In this document: positions 12,259 to 23,937 of the stretch, piece by piece | Position numbering within the stretch: the stretch's first letter is position 1 | How the letters are laid out: the number at the start of each line of letters is the position of its first letter | NCBI GenBank assembly: GCA_963965975.1 | Contig: OZ014412.1 | Span: 684,501 to 748,500, forward strand | Length of the DNA: 64,000 nt | Direction: 5' to 3' | Source of the DNA: Xestospongia bergquistia | Taxonomy: Eukaryota; Porifera; Demospongiae; Haplosclerida; Petrosiidae | Program-made: the position numbers and the translations under genes | The notes under the pieces: generated by a model | Seen by the model: the letters and a program-made list of their open reading frames with translations, nothing else | Databases searched by the model: none | Told to the model about the DNA's origin: nothing

Positions 12259-13853
12259 TTAATTTGATTCAAACGGAATAATGTCATCACCTTCACGTAT
12301 AGGAGAGAGTTCTTTAGGGTGATCACCTGTATCACTGTTTGTACGACAGAAACTTGGCTGATGTTGACGTTCAGAAAAGGTTTGGTGTGAGTATGACTAA
12401 TTATCAGATAAATACAACAACAACAATTAGAATATAATTATTTAACTAACTGTTTGTTTATCACTATCTGGTTGTGGTTCAAGATATGAAAAGTCTTGAA
12501 CAGATTCAATATTGATTGTATCATCTTCTTTATTAACTACTGTAGTATCTGGTAATTTCTTTTTGTTAGTTGTAGGAAGTACATGAGGAGATGCTTGAGT
12601 CAGATTAGAGGGAGGTTCCTATTTAATGCAATGTAAATACCTTCAAAGTTCAGATAATCATTTACCTGAAGGTCATCAGTACATTCATGAATCTCAGCAG
12701 GTACAATAACACCATTCTATAATGAGTGTTTTGTATCTATAAATTAAAGGAAACGGCTTCTTACCAGTTGGTTCAATGAATGTGTATCATTGTCTTTATT
12801 ATCACTATAAATTAATAATATATTTAATTAACAATTACAATTATCATTATGTCATACTTAAAGGGAGTCTCCATTTCAATAACAGTAGAAAGTTTTCGTT
12901 GATGAAGAATGGGGTCCCTTACTTCTAATGAAGTTATGTCTGAACTGTCAGAAGATCTGTAGAAATATATTAATGTAATTAATCATATTATCATAATATA
13001 TGACCTTGTATTAGTATTAGTGTCAGTATTAAGAAGATGTTTTGTTTCAATTGTCTCAGCTGTGCTACCATATCTAATGCTAGCAGCTACAATAGGTACT
13101 GATCTGCCAAGTTGTAAAGAAGTTAGAGTATTGACCATTTCACCAGCGTTCTCTTGATAATCATCTCCAGTAGCTATAAAAATTTATTTATAAATCAAAA
13201 AATAAATATGATTGTTTACCTTCTGTTGAGAATATTATTTTCTTATGGAGTGTTTCTTTCTTATTATGTTGTTGTTTCCATTTCCTGATGACACATACTG
13301 ATATTATTGATATTATTGCTGCTACAAATAGAACTATAAGACTAGCCACTACACTTCCTATTATGGTGGACAAATTGTCTGTACAGAATATGGAAAAAAT
13401 AAATATGATCTATCAAAATTTTACCTTTAGTCTGTTTAGTCGAATTTTCTTCAATGAAAAAAATATTATGTTATTATAATTAAATTAATCTTTACCTGGT
13501 TCAGTTCCATTGATATAGATTGAATACTGACATATCTCATATTCCATAGAGAGAGGCAAAGAAGTATAACATATGTCATAGTAACCTGAAGGGAACCATG
13601 TAAAACAGCCAAATGCAGATGACTTATTTTCTCTGTAGAGTAGGATATAAATCCTTTCTGTTGTATTGACATTTAGAAAACTAATATTACAGCCAGTTGC
13701 ATGATCATTGTGCGTCAATACATCATTCTCAAAATGACATTGGAAACATGGTCCAGTTGTAATGTTTCCTTCAATATAATGTGCATCTTGAATGTCATTA
13801 GTGTCTATAAAAGAGCACTATACTAATATTATGAAGTGTGACTATGAAGTCAT

Positions 13854-13898
<45 letters not shown>

Positions 13899-15103
13899 TG
13901 TGATTGAACTGTGAACTCATGTAATAACAATTTCATAGAGTATAGGATGATTGTTATTGATAAACATATGAATTTACTTACTAAACTCTAATGATGGTTG
14001 CTTGGTCTGACCACCTTTATTTTTTAGCCATATATCTACCTGTACATATTGATTTCCTAAGAACTCTAGTTGATGGTTAGGATTGGATTTAATAATACCA
14101 GTACATCCTACTTTTATAACTGGTATATTATTATATGATACACTAGGGTGATCTTTATAATGAGCTATAATAGTTGAATGAGTACTTTGTCTACCAGGAC
14201 AGTGACATTGCTCCTATATTAATAGATCATAGAAATGCATTAACATGGAATTATTACCTTATATTTCATTGTAACAGTAGTACTACCATTATAATGTTTG
14301 TACAGTTTAGTAGTAAAATTTGAGAGTGGTGGTTCTATAACACAAATTGGTTAGAGGACATAAGTCAGCATTATACTTACTATGAGGAAAAACAATACTT
14401 GACAAATGACTACTCCTTGATTCTAAAGTATCAACTGTTCCTGCAATTGTCAAGTTCCCCCGAGTACATGGATCTTGTGATAACTTTATAGTCCACGAGT
14501 TAGTAGTAATATTGGTCACATTAGCAATGGGAATAGAGTCATTAAGATATCTCAGTAATAGACTAAAGAGAACCACTATACCCTCTAGAACTGGTGGGAT
14601 ATCCCAAATAAATGTTATATGTGTTAAGTTGACATGTGAAGTAATGTTAGTCACTGGGTCGAGATGATCTAGTTAAAAACAATGAAATATTGTAATGATT
14701 AAGTTACTTACCTTGGACAAGTATTATTGCTGTATTGGAATGAATGGTAAGATTGGGTCGTTTAATACCTGGCACACAATAGTACTGTTTTCTAATATTG
14801 TCAGTGTACAGATCATTTCACAGAAAGTTGAATTGCATTTTTTCTGACAGGAGTTTGTTATATCCATACCATTCTTGTATACATCTACATGGCCACAGCT
14901 CAAAGCCACACAATTAAATTTATATGAACTATCCACTGTACCATTATAAGATGAAGGACTCTTGTCAAACACTGGCACAGCAATACAAAAGTCGTGTTAT
15001 TAGTTTACAACGACTTACCACAAGAGTCAGAGATTAAGAGGAAAATGGCTAGACAGACTAAATTCACTCTCCAGAAAATCGCTTGTATATGTGATAAGTA
15101 CAT
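12259..15103 (-). CDS. Gene R1: Ig/FN3 receptor with long tail
   Basis: Predicted surface receptor. Exons (minus): signal 15103-15019, Ig 14971-14712, FN3 14668-14381, split FN3-like 14334-14258 plus 14210-13982 (second half starts QCHCPG), four-Cys domain 13804-13496 (CFQC...GC, then C and GYYDI), short stalk 13448-13425, TM 13378-13220, tail 13173-13005, 12956-12858, 12804-12765, 12716-12666, 12618-12451, 12396-12259. Intron phases fit at every join except inside the Ig exon. There the first part (to about 14830) and the last part (YYC, then RPNLTIHSNTA) are in different frames, so the exon length implies a one-base gain or two-base loss: either a real disabling frameshift or an assembly error. 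The tail of about 230 residues is much longer than in P or M genes and has DDYQEN, IRYGST and FSYLEP tyrosines. Confidence 0.7.
13859..13896. repeat. (TA)n microsatellite
   Basis: About 19 uninterrupted AT/TA dinucleotides inside the R1 intron between the split-domain exon and the four-Cys exon. Simple repeat, no coding role. Confidence 0.9.
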
Positions 15104-15459
15104 GATGTCCGACGACCCCTGCGTGACTTTTTTATCTATAGTATGTAGAACAGAAAACAAGATTATAACATAGTACACAGATACCTAGTCTCACGTAGCT
15201 AGCCTTGAGAATTGGCTACCAATACAACATTACCTGTACCCTTAAAAATAAAAAGGGCTTGTCTTACCGCTTTCTGAGGTTTTGGGCATTTTGAGGCTTT
15301 GCGGCATTTAAATTATTCAATAAAAGTTCAAAGGCTCAAAGGTCCTGATTCCACATACTGATAAAAGTATGTCAAAATGAATCACTGTGAGACTATATAT
15401 CTCATCTTTTATAAAAAGTAGGGAAATTGGGAAATTTTAACTTTTAAGAGTCAGCTACA
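15104..15459. other. 5' flank of R1
   Basis: Region upstream of the R1 start codon. No exon seen. It should hold the R1 promoter, but I recognise no clear TATA or other element. Confidence 0.3.
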
Positions 15460-16840
15460 TAAGATACTAAACAATATCTGATAACAATAGCACAAAATAC
15501 ATCTTACGAACATGCTATAATAAAACCTGATTGTGTTAATAACGATTTAACACAATTATTATTATAATAATTCACTTTCATAATATACCAAATGCATGGA
15601 TTGTATAAAAAATTACTATCAAATTATAAAGTGGAAGTTTTGCAGTAGTCAATAAAACATTATTATCTGACATGTGACTATATGATATTATATATCATAG
15701 TAGATAATATATATCAGATACTTGTCTATTGTTATAAGATGATATGCTACACAACATATGTAGCAACTATCAATATTGATATTACAATAACATGGAAGCA
15801 TTAACATTAATATTTTTACATTTGCTGTAAATTAATATGTTTTATATAAATACCGGATGTTACTGATCATTAATTAGATAATTAGACTCAACTCAAAGGT
15901 TATTTAGTGGTTTAGAACAAATTCTGTGTAATTGTGGATAACTATTAGAAGTCTAATCAAACTTCACTTGCATATGATCCTCTCAAATGCAGAAAAAGGA
16001 ATTGATATTTCTATATCTAGATAATACAGTGACATCTGATAATGTCCTTCAAATTCAATGCATTAACGTATTATTAGAGTTCTTGTTAGAATTAAATTTA
16101 AAATGCTTCGAAAACAATGATTGATTTCAGCTTACATATTAATGCTAACTTTATATCTCATATATCTACACTAGAAATTCTTATAGTTAGTCAAATTTCT
16201 ATTTCTAGCACATTTTATAGGTACTATATTAACTATATAGATATGGTATAGATACTATTATAGAACCATAAATATGTACATTGGTATGTTATCCAGTGAA
16301 AATGGTCAATTTCAAAGGTTTTCAAATTTGTTAGCTATTTTATTGAATAAAAGGAAATAATGATCTGAAAACACATTTGTATACAAGCTGCAAAGAAACT
16401 AGAGAAAGATAAAGATAAGCATAGCATTTGATAAAGGACAATAAAAAGAGAATGAATTAAATGAAAGTTGAAATGAGAAGTATACCCATAATATCAATTG
16501 GATAATAACAAGTACAGACACAACATTGCCATCATCATTAACTGTTAACAGTAGTTACTGCTAATTTCATGGAATCACCCCATTAATGCTAAGGCAAGGA
16601 AGGGTCTGTTTACTTCACTTATTCTAACAGGGAGGGGCCGACTTCATGAGGCTAAGTTACTGCTTCATTTCAGTCACTCTAAATCTTATTAGTGGATTTA
16701 ACATGATTGAGAATACATTTATGACTGCTAAAATATATCTTATAGCACAGTAAATATTTTAGCCTTATAGTTGTTACTAAAATATGATAATTCATTGTAT
16801 CATGATCATTACATAACATAATTCAAAAGAAATAAGGTCA
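15460..16840. repeat. Copy B of the 10.9-kb segmental duplication
   Basis: Starts with a decayed tail exon matching 10870-10962 (GATACTAAACAATAT shared; later stop and frame changes) and continues with the spacer matching 10963-12258. No intact gene. The orphan tail here lacks a recognisable TM exon. Confidence 0.6.
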
Positions 16841-18920
16841 TCACCTTCACATTAGGAGAGAGTTCTTTAAGGTGATCACAATTATTACTAATTATATGTA
16901 TGAAACTTGGTTGATGTTGATGTCTAGAAAAGGTTTGGAGTAAGTATGACTAATGACGAGAAAATAATAACAACAACAATAATCAGAATATAATTATTTA
17001 ATTACTAGTTGTTTGTTTAGCTGTGTCTGGTCGTGGTTCAAGATAAGAAAAGTCTTGAACAGATTCATCATTGATTGTATAATCTTCTTTATTAACTATT
17101 CCACTATCAGGTGATTTCTTTTTGTTAGTTGTACAAAGTACATGAGGAGATACTTGAGTCAGATTATAGGGCAGTTCCTATTTAATATAATGTCAGTGCC
17201 TTCCAAATTCAGATAATCATTTACCTGAAGGAGATCAGTACATTCACGAATCTCAGCAGATATAATAACATCATTCTATAATGAGTATTTTGTATTTATA
17301 AATTGAAGGAACACTTTGTCACCAGTTGATTCAATGAATGTCTATCATTATCTTTATATCACTATAATTAATAATACATTCAATTAACAATTATAATTAT
17401 CATTATATCATACTTAAAAGAAGTCTCCATTTCATCAAGTTTTCGTTAATGAAGAGTGGAGTACTTTTACTTCTAATGGAATTATGTCTGAAGTGTCAGA
17501 TTATCTGTAGTGATACATTAATGTAATAAATATATACAGTTAGTTATACTATAATAATAGCAATAAAAATAATAATAACCTATCAGTAGTGTTAACAAGA
17601 TGTCTTGGATCAGAAGATACATTGAGACTTGAAAGTCCAGCATTGTCATGTGGTTCACTATAATAATTTCCAGTTATAACAATACTTAAGCTTGTAAAAT
17701 TCACTGTCTACTTTGATGTTTCACGATATCTGTAAGGAGCTATAGTTGGTGCATTAAGTAGTGAAGTGGTTGGTTCATTGAAGTTTCAACCACACCTTCC
17801 TGATTACCTCTAGGAGCTAATAGTAATATACCTTGTTCTGCTGATTTTGATTAATTGGATGTTCAAACTCAACTATATATCCCAAAGCTGAGACTTTATT
17901 ATGCTGAGTTATTTTGAATGATAGTAACTTCAATACACACTCTACTAGTATTATCAATCTGACAGATGGTCACATCCTGGATACTGTGAGTAGCTATAAA
18001 GAATGCAAAGTCTATACACTAAGAGACTCAGGGATTTCCCTGGGAATTCCCTCAAATGAGTATACTAATCACCTATTATTATTGGCTTACATATGTTCTT
18101 CTCAACTGAACTCTCTCCAACAAGATTAGAAAAAATGAATTGAAGGGAACAGAATTGGTACTTCTTTATCATATTGTGATGTCCTCCAAATTCAATGTGT
18201 CTCCTTATTTCATGACCAGTCATTGATAGTTTGTACTTAGTAATATTCTTTTGTTGCAAATGACCACACCTCCTTATAATCTTCAAATCAGTTGGAGTAC
18301 AGTTCAGACATAACTGAAGCTATAAATTAAATATAAACAATTAATAATATTATGATCAACTGACCTCAGCTTGAACATGTATACAAACATATTTATCATT
18401 ACATTCTCTTACATCTACACTAGAGTTAATAAACATTGGTTCTAATTAGAGGAGATTATAGTTAGTGATCATAACATCTATGTTTACTTACTGTTTGGGA
18501 ATACGAGAGTGTAGTTTGATGACATACCATTACCAGCACCATTTACTGGTAATATGTTAATGATATATGATTCATTTAGATATGGAGCAGGCACTGATAT
18601 CACAGAGCAGGTATCATTAGTAGTAACAGTATAAACTATATTGTTGTATACAGAGACTGTGATCACAAAATACATTGGTACATTATCCAGTGAAAATGGT
18701 GGCTGAAAGCAAAGTTGAAAAGTGTCTGGAGTCAAGTAGTAATGATAAATGTTAGTCACTTTAGTAAGAGTCCCTAAATAAAAGAAGCAATCATCTGATA
18801 ACATACATTAATTAGTCAGAGATAAAACATGAAGATAGAATGATAAAAAGATGGACAGTTTCATTTGCTTACCTTGTACAAGAATAGAAACTTCATTACT
18901 CTTGACTGTAACATAACTTC
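16841..18920 (-). pseudogene. R2: decayed copy of gene R
   Basis: Recognisable exons on the minus strand: the very end of an Ig exon near 18910-18880 (reads SNEVSILVQG), FN3 18773-18492 (282 nt, phase 1-1), first half of the split domain about 18455-18371, second half 18319-18091 (229 nt, exactly the R1 length), then a four-Cys exon near 17997-17890 that has lost its first cysteine pair and ends in a stop. The tail region 17.7-16.85 kb matches R1 tail exons with indels. No signal exon exists and the Ig exon is cut short next to the hairpin at 18975, so the copy is 5'-truncated. It cannot encode a full receptor. Confidence 0.62.
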
Positions 18921-18974
18921 AACCCAATATTCTCGCCATTTGCATTCGTTAATACTAGTCTACAACTATTACAC

Positions 18975-19056
18975 TTGGCAAGGCTATGTAATTAATTAAA
19001 ACATTCTTTGTTGTCAACCACAAAGAATGTTTTAATTAATTACATAGCCTTGCCAA
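18975..19056. repeat. Perfect 36-bp hairpin
   Basis: Arms 18975-19010 and 19021-19056 are perfect reverse complements around a 10-nt loop. A further partial repeat (ACATTCTTTGTGG) follows at 19057. It sits exactly where the Ig exon of R2 is truncated, so it may mark a palindrome-mediated rearrangement or a foldback insertion. Confidence 0.85.
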
Positions 19057-19872
19057 ACATTCTTTGTGGTTCACACATACATATTTGTATTGAAATAAAA
19101 TAAAATCTATTATTGCTGTTAATTATATTATTATATTATTAGTTTTGTGTTTCAAAGGAAATGAACTCATTGTCTTCTAGTACAGCTCAGAGTTCTTTGG
19201 GATACTTACCAATCTCACTGTTTGCATGAAACAAACTTGGTTGATGTTGCTGGAGAGAGAAGTTTGGTAACGAGTTTGATTGATAACAAGTGAATAATAA
19301 TAATAATTGTATATAATATATTTAATTACTAACTATTTGTACAGTAATAGCCTGTAATGGTTCAGGATATGAAAATACTTTATTAGTTTCTTCATTTTGT
19401 TTTTGATCATTACCAATATCTTAGTGACTTTCTAATCTCCTTTTATTAGTTGTAGATAATACAACTGACAAAGGAGAAGGTGATGGAGGTCCCGCATAAT
19501 TCATAGCAATTAAATTCCAAGTTCAAATTTTGACAATAATTTACCAGAAATTTAGGCATGCCAAGATCATGAACTTCAACAAGTATATTTTGTAATTAAT
19601 TGATATTGTTATAAATTGAAGGAAACAGTTTCTTACCAGTTGGTTCAATGAATGTGTATCATTATCTTTATTATCACTATAAATTAATATTACATTTAAT
19701 TAACAATTATAATTATCATTATGTCATACTTAAAGGAAGTCTCCATTTTAACAACTGTAGAAAGTCTTTGTTGATGAAGAATGAAGTCCCTTTCTTCTAA
19801 TGGAATTATGTCTGAACTGTGAGATCATCTGTAGTGGTAGATTAATGTAATAAATATATATAGTTAGTTACA

Positions 19873-19873
19873 T

Positions 19874-19913
<40 letters not shown>
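19873..19913. repeat. (AAT)n microsatellite
   Basis: About thirteen ATA/AAT units in the intron of the decayed R3 copy; R1 and R2 have only short versions at the matching site. Confidence 0.88.
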
Positions 19914-19993
19914 GTGACCTATCAGTAGTATTAAAAGCTGCCTGGTTTCATTCAGATCAGAAGAGATATTCAGAGTTGAAGGTCCAGCATTGT

Positions 19994-20242
19994 CATGTTG
20001 TTCACTATAATAATTCTCAGTTATGACAACAATCTCGATTCATTTAGATATTGGGAAGGCACTGATATCACAGAGCAGGTATCATTAGTAGTAATACTAT
20101 AGACTATATTGTCGTATACAATGACAGTGATCATAAAATACATTGGTACATTATCCAGTGAAAATGGTGGCTGAAAGCAAAGTTGAAAAGTGTCTGGAGT
20201 CATGTTGTTCACTATAATAATTCTCAGTTATGACAACAATCT
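19994..20242. repeat. 42-bp direct repeats flanking an FN3 fragment
   Basis: The same 42 bp occur at 19994-20035 and 20201-20242. Between them lies an internal part of an R2-like FN3 exon (minus strand, reads TPDTFQLCFQPPFSLDNVP) that is out of context among tail exons. A partial exon framed by direct repeats indicates a patch insertion or duplication. Confidence 0.7.
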
Positions 20243-20380
20243 TGTATAATACTTACTATGATATTCCATCATATATTAGCAGCTATAGTAGGTGTATTAA
20301 GTAGTGAACTAGTTGGTTTATTGACTATTACATCAACACCCTCCTGATTACCTCCAGGAGCTATAACAGTAATATGAAAT

Positions 20381-21483
20381 TAGTGTAGTTACTATTAATA
20401 ATATGCCTTGTATACTAATACTTGTATAGTATAATAATACACTATATTGTTATTAATAGCAATAGAGGATCTATTGTGTATATAGTAAATAGCATAAGTA
20501 TGATTCTTACAAGGACTTAAGGACTTGATTTCATGTCACAACCATCATCATATGTACCATTATGATTTACATAGATGATTGGGTACTGAGTGTTCACAGA
20601 TCACAGAACATATCCATGACAATACTTGTACAAGTAGATAGAGCAGAAATGCATGGTGTTTTAAGAACAACACAGGGCTTAGCTATAGACAAATCTGTTT
20701 AAAAAGAATTAAGACTAATTGTAATTATTTTTAAAAACACACAAAAGAGCAATTGTATAATTATTATTGCTATATGAAATATTATGTTTATAACTAAACT
20801 TATGTTTAGTGAACCACTAAGATCATGACTTAGCACTCTGTATTTTAACATTAAATGCCTTTTGTACATATAACTTGATATCATGATCATTCCAAAGCAG
20901 AGATAGTACCTTAATTGGTATCCTCACGACATCAAACTTATCTAGTTCTTTTTAGTCATGTTTGGATTATAATTGTCTATTAAATAAGATTTTAAAAAAA
21001 TATATCAAAACAATTCACACACACTCTAGATCTGTAATATGTAGTATGAACTAATATTGATCACATCTAGAAACATGTAGTGTAGAACAGTGATTAGATT
21101 AATTTCTTTCTTTTACAAATAGACACCTAAATTTATCACTTGCCATCTTTGAGCATCTTTACCATATCCAGCCACTTACTTCATTTTAATTAGTGGATAT
21201 TATCATTCAATGCTTTTACTGACAGCACTCTTCATCATTGAGAGTATGTGATTGTCAAGTAAATTTCCTCTGTACTTATAATACATGCATATTATAACAG
21301 GGTGCACTCTATTATCAGTAACAATGTTACTACTACTTGTGTATTCATGTTATTAACAGAAATTTGAAGCATAAATTTCTAAAGCTAATTTCATTTATAT
21401 AACAATATTAACATATATATATGTTTTATGACTATATGTTCATAGCTTCATATAAAATCCTACATAGACTTGTTGTAACAGTA
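20381..21483. other. Intergenic, nothing recognised
   Basis: Boundary between the minus-strand R block and the plus-strand P array. Only short unsupported open frames; no family exon. Confidence 0.35.
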
Positions 21484-22229
21484 TTTTCTTTTTTTATGTA
21501 ACATCCCTTGCTTGTGTGTACATTGGTTGACCCCTCCAATTTAATTTTAATAACAAGAATTATGTCCTTGCACTTGATCCTGACAGTGATCTTTGTACCA
21601 GCTTTTGTCCAATCAATTGGTAAGTGTTATATTATTGGATATCACTATAATCACTATTAATCATAATATTATTATTGTTATATACAGAAAAAATTACACT
21701 TCATCCTCAGTCAGTCAATACCACTCTTAACTCAACAGTTTATTTTCCTTGTGAAGCTTTTACTGATGAAATTAATTTCAAAGTCAATGATGAATCAGCA
21801 GCTAATAGAAATATTGTAAATAAAGGATTTATTGAACAATCACAATATACTCTCAGTTTTCTTTTTTTATGTAACATCCCTTGCTTGTGTGTACATTGGT
21901 TGACCCCTCCAATTTAATTTTAATAACAAGAATTATGTCCTTGCACTTGATCCTGACAGTGATCTTTGTACCAGCTTTTGTCCAATCAATTGGTAAGTGT
22001 TATATTATTGGATATCACTATAATCACTATTAATCATAATATTATTATTGTTATATACAGAAAAAATTACACTTCATCCTCAGTCAGTCAATACCACTCT
22101 TAACTCAACAGTTTATTTTCCTTGTGAAGCTTTTACTGATGAAATTAATTTCAAAGTCAATGATGAATCAGCAGCTAATAGAAATATTGTAAATAAAGGA
22201 TTTATTGAACAATCACAATATACTCTCAG
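21484..22229. repeat. 373-bp exact tandem duplication at the P1 5' end
   Basis: 21484-21856 and 21857-22229 appear identical. The unit contains the promoter-proximal sequence, the signal exon, intron 1 and the first ~57 codons of the Ig exon. The first copy therefore has a complete signal exon (21562-21619) but an Ig exon that runs into the second copy and stops. Confidence 0.9.
21528..21537 (+). promoter_or_regulatory. GC-rich TGACCCCTCC box before the P1 ATG
   Basis: In strongly AT-rich flanks, TGACCCCTCC lies 24 nt before the ATG and is repeated in the duplicated P1 copy, with close versions before the P2 and P3 starts. The Q genes have a similar GGTTTGACACGCCCCC box 17-21 nt before their ATG on the other strand. 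Position and similarity suggest a core promoter or initiator element; function is not shown. Confidence 0.35.
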
Positions 22230-23937
22230 TGATGGTAGAAAAAGAAGAGTGTTATCAGTTAAAGCACTAATTAATAACAATAATACTAATATAATATGTA
22301 GAGCTATTCAGACACAAATACTATACAGTAACATTGCTGTATTAAGAATACAAGGTGAGGTAATATTATAGATGTCATATTATAATGATATATTGATGTA
22401 GGTTTACTAGCTCCTGTTAAAGATCTAACTGCTACAGTTCTCAATGGATCTAGTGTGTTACTGATGTGGTCTGCACCATATACATTGGATAATGTACCTA
22501 TCACTGGATATAACATCAATGATGATCAAGGAACACTTATAAACACAGTTTATACTACTAAGTACATCCTGACATCTAGTAATAATGATCCATGTAATGT
22601 AACTACTGTATATGTCTCTGGTATTAATGGAGCTGGTATAGGAGATAGTAATAATGTCACGTACTATATTGCTAGAGGTATAGCTTTTTTTAGAAAAATA
22701 ATTAACTTTTCATTTTACAATTTAGCTCCCAATAGTGGGTCTATACACTTATTATTGCTCATACAAACAACAGTCTATGATATGACAATATCAATACAAA
22801 TATTTGTTAATGTAAGTACATCAACATAATAATAACAGTGAAAATAAACTGAATGTCATTATAATATATACAGGTGAGTCACCTTTGTCCTGGAGAGTAT
22901 CCTACTAGTGTAGATATTATAATAAAGAATTCTACTGGTCATATAGTACATAGTCTCACTGATGGTACATTATCTCTTATTACTGGACACCAGTTTGTTG
23001 TCAATGAGTATATTATATTGTCTAGTAAAGTTAATATACCTATCTCAACTGAGGTTACATTCAGTAATCTTGATGGAGAATTTAATGTATTAACAGATGT
23101 GGAGTACAGTAAGTCTATATATTATATCCTGTTTATTAATTGTTTGTTTTATTATAGTAACTTCAGTTAATATCAGTGTTAATAATAACAGTATTTGTAT
23201 TCAATGTTATTATATTAATAACACTACTAAATTAGGATGTCAACTGGATCTAGTCAATGATAGTAAAGTACTTTATAGAGTCCAATTATTAAAGAATTCA
23301 ACTACTAACAAAGCTAATGATTGTATAGTAAATATATCAAGTGGTTACTATGACCTCTATACATATGATATTAATGAGAATAGTACAATAAATACTGTTC
23401 CTATTGATATCATATATCAAGTATTTGTACCTACTGAATTGATAGTTAGACCCACTGTAGTCCTATCTACTATTAACACATTCCCTTTAATACTACCATC
23501 AACAACAACAACAATACTACCTTCATGTAAGTATTATCTTGTGTCACTAGACTCACTAATAACTATAATATATTTTACTTTAGCTCAGTCTGGTCATTTC
23601 AGTAGTATTAATATAATTAATAATACCACTATACCAGTTATAATGGCTGTGACAATAATTGTGGCTATAATTATCATCATCATTATTATTTTCACAACTA
23701 TCAAGAGATCTCAACAAAGTATATATATATTCTCTTTATGTACAATATAATGTTATTATATTATTAGGTCACAATATAACTGATAATGATATTAACACAC
23801 AACAGAATGAAGCTTATGATGTTATTGGACAGTTTAAAATGAAAACAAGTTGTAATATTTCATATGAAGATGTCTCAGCTCCTGCTAATAGAGCACATGA
23901 TTATGTTAATTTTAGAAACGATATTGAAAGGACTTGA
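21562..23937 (+). CDS. Gene P1: Ig/FN3 receptor with ITIM-like tail
   Basis: Predicted surface receptor. Exons: signal 21935-21992 (or the identical 21562-21619), Ig 22061-22354, FN3 22402-22677, split FN3-like 22726-22811 plus 22874-23108 (second half starts HLCPGEYPT), four-Cys domain and Thr-rich stalk 23158-23526, TM 23584-23718, tail 23768-23937. All joins keep frame. The Ig and FN3 modules are dense in N-glycosylation sequons. The four-Cys exon has SICIQC...GC...C and YYDLYTYD. The tail of about 56 residues has NEAYDVI, ITIM-like ISYEDV and DYVNF (YxN, GRB2 SH2-type), suggesting inhibitory or adaptor-binding signalling after phosphorylation. Two equivalent first exons exist because of the 373-bp duplication; splicing from either to the complete Ig exon at 22061 gives the same protein. 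First of three tandem copies. Confidence 0.82.

Larger units (their letters stand above)
19150..20380 (-). pseudogene. R3: fragmentary third copy of R tail exons
   Basis: Segments match R1 tail exons: near 19630-19680 (matches 12765-12804), near 19735-19815 (matches 12858-12956) and 19150-19400 (matches the last two exons). An isolated FN3 piece is embedded at about 20036-20200. There are no signal, Ig or TM exons. Order and strand agree with R1 and R2, so it is most simply a third tandem copy that has mostly decayed. Confidence 0.5.

Noticed and set aside
22048..22060. Possible start codon just before the P1 Ig exon (MLYTEK...)
   Set aside because: These codons lie in the 3' end of intron 1 (TTATATACAG acceptor); the phase-1 signal exon upstream gives a proper secretory leader.
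23859..23880. ITAM (paired YxxL/I) in the P1 tail
   Set aside because: The two tyrosine motifs (YDVI and YEDV) are too far apart for the 6-8 residue ITAM spacing; separate ITIM/YxxPhi motifs fit better.
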